64,000 nucleotides of DNA, taken from positions 310,001 to 374,000 of the forward strand of contig JBBPTG010000002.1 in assembly GCA_038093975.1 (NCBI GenBank), read 5' to 3'. The translations under genes and the position numbers were made by a program. Positions 59,681 through 64,000 of the stretch are shown here, one piece after another. Each line of letters begins with the position of its first letter. Position 1 is the stretch's first letter. Source of the DNA: Chalciporus piperatus (taxonomy: Eukaryota; Basidiomycota; Agaricomycetes; Boletales; Boletaceae). Under the pieces are notes generated by a model. It made no database searches. It was given only the letters and a program-made list of their open reading frames with translations, and had not been told where the DNA came from.

Positions 59681-60146
59681 TGGGAGAACGAATAGGCTGC
59701 GTAGTGAACGGTCTTGTACCCAGGTGACATCCATGCATTGATTTTTGGCCTCTCTTGCGCATGTTACATAACTTATGGGCCTCATTGGCCTCACATCTCA
59801 GGTGTCCTCGTCGTGACACTTTTGACATGATCAGCTGGTGAGGAGAGTGGGCTACTTTCTCTGTCCGGCGTGTTTGAAGGAATGGCGAACTCGAGGTGAT
59901 ACTTACATCTGTCCCTACGAGCTCGTCGGCGAGCACCCAGTGTTTTATAATGCACGGCTACCGTAGGTCCAGCCGGTATGCAGCTGGCCTTGTGTATCCT
60001 TCTAAGTTGGGCCTAACCAATCTTGAGCTTGATGACACGTACGCGAACATCCAACAGGCAATGACAGGGGACTTCCGGCTTTGGCAATAGTAGTAAGAAC
60101 CAACACGTTGACGCGCAGGTTCTCTTCAAGTCACTTCGTCTCAAAG
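59681..60146. other. Gap with a possible small unrecognised gene
   Basis: About 465 nt between the DPM2 stop and the DUF4211 start. The plus strand holds a Cys-bearing frame near 59840-59960 (YFLCPACLKEWRTRGDTYIC, continuing PYELVGEHPVFYNARLP and a stop) and an overlapping frame to 60090 ending MTGDFRLWQ. Either could be part of a short spliced gene, but neither matches a family I know, and a minus-strand frame also spans the area. I do not call a gene. Confidence 0.35.
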
Positions 60147-62000
60147 ATGCCTCGACGAAAATTATATCAATCCCCAGAGAATCTTAAGCAGAAATCTCTA
60201 TTAGACTTTCTCAGCTCATCACCCCCATTGTCACCTATAAAGAAGGCCAGCCCACCCAGGCTGACGGCCCGTTCTTCAAGGCGAACACGAGTGCTTTCAC
60301 TGCCACGCTCATCGCCTTCACCTACACGTTCGTCACCCGCCGCCGCGGAGGATCCGGACAGTGATGTTGGTGCAATACAATTTGAGCCAGAGGTAGTTGA
60401 TATCAGTGATGGGGATGAGTCCCCCCGTCGACCGAAGAGGCGCAAGACTCGCATGGTCACCAACGCTGATCCACACACAATCAGCGACAACTCCGTAGAA
60501 GATATCGAAGTACCACGATATCGGAAAGGGAAGAACAAGGTTATCTATGATTCCGAAGACGATACCCGGCCTCGAAAGCGCAAACTAATCAAAGGTGTAC
60601 GACCACCAACCCCTGAAGAAGAAGATGATGATGAACTGGATGCAGGGAATCGTGAGTAGATTGCTGGTCGTCAAGATCATAAATTTCTTCCTTTGTAACA
60701 TGCGTCCGTCAGAAATACTCGAGACCCGTTTACGTGCTCGAGGCAAGATGACTGCATTTCAGAAGAATTTGGAAAAGCTCAAGAGTGAGTGTGAAGAAAA
60801 AGGCTCCATCACGATCTGATTGACAGCATCAAAAGATCGCAAGGGGAAGAAACGTGCCGACATAGTGCTCGATTCGTCGTCTTCAGAGGCTGAGCAATCG
60901 GAAAGTTCTGTGGTGGCCCCGATCAAGGGTGCCAAACCGCATCGCGATGGAGAGTCGGATGCTTCGTCCGATGACAGTGGTGGTACCGAAGAGGATGTCG
61001 ACGATTTCATCGTCGAGGATGACGGCGCACCAGCAACCCAGCTCCCAGTTGCGTTCAGTTTGAGCACACATCAAGACCTTGCACATCAATTCAAGATTGT
61101 CTGTCAGCTGTTTGTCCACCTGGCTGTGCGTCCCCTCGCCGATAGACGGCCGTTTCTCCAGCATGTTCTGAAAGGTGCGGTCTTTCGAAATTCTTCTCTG
61201 TGATAAGTCATTGATCGTACAACCAGAGGAGCAATACTTTTCGGTTCCGCTGCAAGTGATGCGCCGCAAGCTCAGTGGGTTGCGAGATTCCCTTGTAGCA
61301 TCGTCCGTGTGGCGACCAGAGTTTAAGAAAGATCTGGAAAGATATCCGGAATTCACCATGGTGCGATTAGATTGTTCAGAGCCAAAGTGTGATGCATGTC
61401 ATCTTGGGGGAAGAGTGTCCATATTACAGGGGCGAGTAGGTGGAAAACCATACGACGAATATGATCATGAGGTATTACTTCGACAGCCTTTTCGATTGTG
61501 CTCGCTAACAATCGCGCACAGGATGTCTCCGACGATGAGTCAGATGAAGACTCGCAAGAGGATGATGATGACGAAGACGAAGATAATGACGGAGACGAAG
61601 ATAATGACCGAAATGTTAAGAGATTACTTCACCTTGGTCGATTTTGTGCTAGACGCACTGAAGTGTACCACCAATTCACTCACTGGGAGGTTCGTCTATT
61701 TGATCAACCGGCCGTGTGCGGCGACGAACTCATGATATCATGCAGCATTCACTCTACAAATCCTTACAATGGGAGATCACAGAAGTTCATGACAGGAGGA
61801 GTGGGTTCGTCAAGGTTGCATATCACGGCGGTCTCGAACCTCCCCGCGACCTCCATAACGCAGACAAGATCATGGACTGGCTTGATCAGCGAGGTATCAT
61901 CGACATAGAATGGAAGAAAGTGCGAGACATGATGGATAGGGCACGGAATCTGGAGATATCTTGGAAGAAAGGAGACGTTGACATTATGGACATGGCATGA
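60147..62000 (+). CDS. DUF4211 domain protein, nuclear, acidic
   Basis: The start MPRRKLYQSPENLKQKSLLD opens a disordered, Ser/Pro- and Lys/Arg-rich half with several nuclear-signal-like clusters (RRPKRRKTR, PRKRKLIKG). The second half has the DUF4211 pattern (PF13926): DVDDFIVEDDGAPATQLP, DLAHQFKIVCQLFVHLAVR, MRRKLSGLRDSLVASSVWRP, CDACHLGGRVSILQGRVGGK, then an Asp/Glu run and LLHLGRFCARRTEVYHQFTH. It ends HSLYKSLQWEITEVHDRR and a short helical tail. Introns near 60651, 60784, 61174, 61473 and 61690 are removed to keep frame. The C-x2-C pair could bind metal with other cysteines. Function is unknown for the family; chromatin or RNA association is plausible from composition only. Confidence 0.82.
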
Positions 62001-62084
62001 GACTTAGGGGTAGGAAGATATAAACGGAAATTAGCTTCTCAATGCATCTACGTAGACCTCATTACTTACGACCAACTTACGACC

Positions 62085-62892
62085 ATGTCTTATTCGCACT
62101 ACCAGCATACCCCCACAGGGACTTCTTATCCTTACGCTGCGTACCATCCCGGAACACCTGGTGCATATCAAACCCAGGGCTATGCTGCCTACCAAAGTGC
62201 ATATGCCTCTGGCGTAACTGGCTATGGAGCATGGCCCTACCCGTACAGCTATATCCCCCAACAACAAGCACAGACCACACCCCAGGTCGCGCGGCCAGCT
62301 GTACCAACTAGCATTGCTCCGACCGCAGTACCTACGACTGCACCAGCTCTCACTGTACCACGGACGACCACTTTCACCCCTTACACTCCGTCGTATGCAC
62401 GGGAAACAGGTGCCACTCAGGGCACAAGCACCACTGGAACAGCTGGACGAGGTCGCAAGCACGCCAATTTCAAAGGCCTCTTTACCAAAGAGCGTTAGTG
62501 GCCTATCGAATCTGCTTACGGATGCCTTGCATCTGATCATACTCCTCAGTCAAAAACCTAATGTATGGTTTTGGAGACGACCGGAACCCAGCCTCCGATA
62601 CTGTGAATGTGATGGAAGAGATCCTAGTTGAGTTCATTGTCGACGTCGTGCGTCCTTCCACTTGTGTATCAAGACCATTCTCTCATGACTCCCTGTGGGA
62701 CAGTGTCAAACTGCGGGAGGGCCACAGCGAAAGACACGATTGTCCATAGATGACTTGCGACGGGCGTTATCAAGACCGGCAGACGCAAAAAAGCTGGCCC
62801 GTATGGAGGAGTTGTTATTCATGCAGGAGGACATCAAACGGGCACGTGCTCAGTTCGAGGAATCAGATATGAACCATCCAAAAGAGTTCTGA
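62085..62892 (+). CDS. TAF13: TFIID subunit TAF13 with a Tyr/Gln/Pro-rich N-terminal extension
   Basis: The C-terminal about 100 residues are the TAF13 histone fold: HANFKGLFTKELKNLMYGFG, VNVMEEILVEFIVDVCQTAG, RLSIDDLRRALSRPADAKKL and RMEELLFMQEDIKRARAQFE. TAF13 pairs with TAF11 in TFIID and contacts TBP. Yeast and human TAF13 begin close to this fold; here about 125 extra residues precede it, rich in Tyr, Ala, Pro, Gln and Thr (YAAYHPGTPGAYQTQGYAAY), like a prion-like or low-complexity activation segment. Introns near 62498 and 62650 join LFTKE-LKNLMYG and FIVDV-CQTAGG; the continuous frame from 62085 runs into the fold without a stop, so the extension belongs to the same protein unless a downstream start is used. 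Confidence 0.88.
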
Positions 62893-63198
62893 GATCGTGT
62901 TATCCATATCCACCGTCTCCTGTCGAAACTACGTGATGTTATGACTACAACGGCACTTTTAATTCCATCCAGCATACCTGCAACGGACTCGAACTCCGTG
63001 GTCTAGGGGGGGCTAAAGTGTGGTGGAAGGGTGCGTCGGAATGGATGTATGAGGCCGATGGAAGGGATGATTCAGAGGCAAAGCCACTCTAACTTGCACA
63101 CGCTGTTCGCTGAAAGCAGAACCATAGTAAGTACCACCCCACCCGATGGCAGATATAGGAGCGCCAAGGAAGAGGGCGTTGGGAATGGAAGTCGAGGA
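62893..63198. other. Convergent intergenic region
   Basis: About 300 nt between the stops of TAF13 (plus) and the RRM gene (minus). It includes a tRNA-like B-box (gagttcgagtcc on the minus strand near 62985) without a foldable tRNA around it, and a G run (ggggggg) near 63008. Otherwise featureless. Confidence 0.5.
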
Positions 63199-63880
63199 CT
63201 ACTCTTCCATGGCATCTTCTTCGCCGGCCTCAGTATTATCGCCGGCCTCCGCATCGTTCGTCTTGTTAGCGCTTCGTTGAGCGTTCCGTCCTTGGACACC
63301 TAGGTACAGGATGAGGCGATTGCTACTTGAGAATGTGGCGATACTCACCTCCACTTTCCGCTAACGGCTTCGCATACTCTTTCAACCAATCTTCTGATTC
63401 CCAGACTGGGGGAAATATGTGACTACTCATTGGCAAATACCAAGGATAAGAGAACTTACTCGCTCTGTTTGCAGCACCTGGTTCTATGGTGGCCTTGATT
63501 GGTCTAGCAATATTCACTCTGAGAACTCTTCCGCGGAGTTCGTTGAGGTCCATGTTGTCAATCGCGTCTTGGGCATCGGCGGGGGAGGCATATGTGACGA
63601 AAGCGAAGCCACGATGCTTCGCCTCTAAGGCCAGGGATTAGACTGATCGAATTAGCCAACAAAAAAAGCGGATACCTGTTTCCGTAGTACTGGTGGCAGC
63701 GGGTGGCAGTTGTACTTCAACAATATCTCCTGTTGGACACGCTCGCGCCATTGAGAGAGACCGTAAAGATAGAAAATACCCACCGAACGTCGAAAAAGAT
63801 TCGTAAATAACGCTTTCGTCCACGTCGTCCCCTATGCCTCCAACAAAAATGGTCTTTTTACCTTTGGTCCCTTCCTCCAT
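63199..63880 (-). CDS. RRM protein resembling the N-terminus of cyclophilin CYP33/PPIE
   Basis: About 157 residues. An RNA-recognition motif spans nearly the first 100: RNP2-like KKTIFVGGIGDDVDESVIYE, then GDIVEVQLPPAATS and RNP1 KHRGFAFVTY, followed by AIDNMDLNELRGRVLRVNIA. The segment after it, RPIKATIEPGAANRAIWESE and DWLKEYAKP, matches the linker of CYP33 (PPIE), a nuclear cyclophilin of the spliceosome. The cyclophilin domain itself is absent: the last exon gives VQGRNAQRSANKTNDAEAGD and ends GEEDAMEE with a stop. Exons are joined over four short introns. The ATG at 63880 is used; the upstream in-frame codon is GTG. Confidence 0.88.
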
Positions 63881-64000
63881 TGCACGCAGTTGCACGATCA
63901 GGTTGGGGGTCCGAGTCGTCTACTTTCAAGCGAGACTATGTGAATTGCCATATGAACACCGCCACCACATTGCCTTCATGCATCGAAATCGCATCGGTCA

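Noticed and set aside
59628..59936. Minus-strand frame with LADELVGTD resembling an NDUFA12-type motif
   Set aside because: The match is limited to LVGTD, an in-frame stop lies just upstream and no following GNRYFE-like exon is found.
62960..63030. tRNA-like B-box (ttcgagtcc) on the minus strand
   Set aside because: The T-stem has a mismatch and no matching acceptor, D-arm or anticodon arm can be drawn; perhaps a degraded tRNA or chance.
1..64000. Search for CRISPR arrays, toxin-antitoxin or defence operons, and transposons
   Set aside because: The window is intron-rich eukaryotic DNA; no regular direct repeats, transposase motifs or polycistronic clusters were seen.

Overview
This is a 64 kb stretch of nuclear chromosome from a filamentous fungus, most likely a basidiomycete of the Agaricomycetes. 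That placement is inferred from about 50% GC, short (about 45-60 nt) and very frequent introns interrupting nearly every gene, tight gene packing on both strands, and the protein families present. No bacterial operons, CRISPR arrays or intact transposons are visible. I find 26 protein genes (one cut by the left edge) and one intron-containing tRNA gene. Coding exons were joined by keeping frame across GT-AG introns and checking the joined product against family motifs.

Layout. 0-10.3 kb: C1-tetrahydrofolate synthase (3' part), a secreted peptide:N-glycanase A-type protein, a Pmp3/UPF0057 membrane protein with a long tail, a four-finger C2H2 factor and fructose-1,6-bisphosphatase. 11-16.3 kb: a Cys3/Met28-like bZIP factor, a Nur1/Mug154 nuclear-rim protein, dolichyldiphosphatase and an orphan membrane coiled-coil protein. 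16.8-21.4 kb: two adjacent paralogues with a CCCH-like finger and coiled coils, one carrying a GW/WG-repeat block. 21.5-31.1 kb: Vps55, kinesin-5, Elf1, kinesin-1. 32.4-40.8 kb: a Pumilio/Puf protein and Sec16. 41-50.3 kb: OST3/OST6 subunit, the PI4-kinase Pik1 and two tandem GT15 mannosyltransferases. 51.5-54.1 kb: Tom40, a bacterial-type soluble ABC ATPase and tRNA-Ile(UAU). 54.3-64 kb: TRAPPII subunit Trs120, Dpm2, a DUF4211 protein, an extended TAF13 and a CYP33-like RRM protein.

Themes. Six genes act on N-glycans, dolichol or mannosylation (peptide:N-glycanase A, dolichyldiphosphatase, OST3, two GT15 enzymes, Dpm2). Five act in vesicle traffic or transport (Sec16, Trs120, Vps55, Pik1, kinesin-1). 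The most novel item is the tandem CCCH/coiled-coil pair: one member joins an RNA-type finger to about a dozen GW/WG motifs, the kind of motif that binds Argonaute. Gene structure is also notable: three GC-AG introns (two of them at positions where the tandem paralogue has GT), a 5-nt microexon in the kinesin-1 tail, and an ATG-only first coding exon in DPM2.
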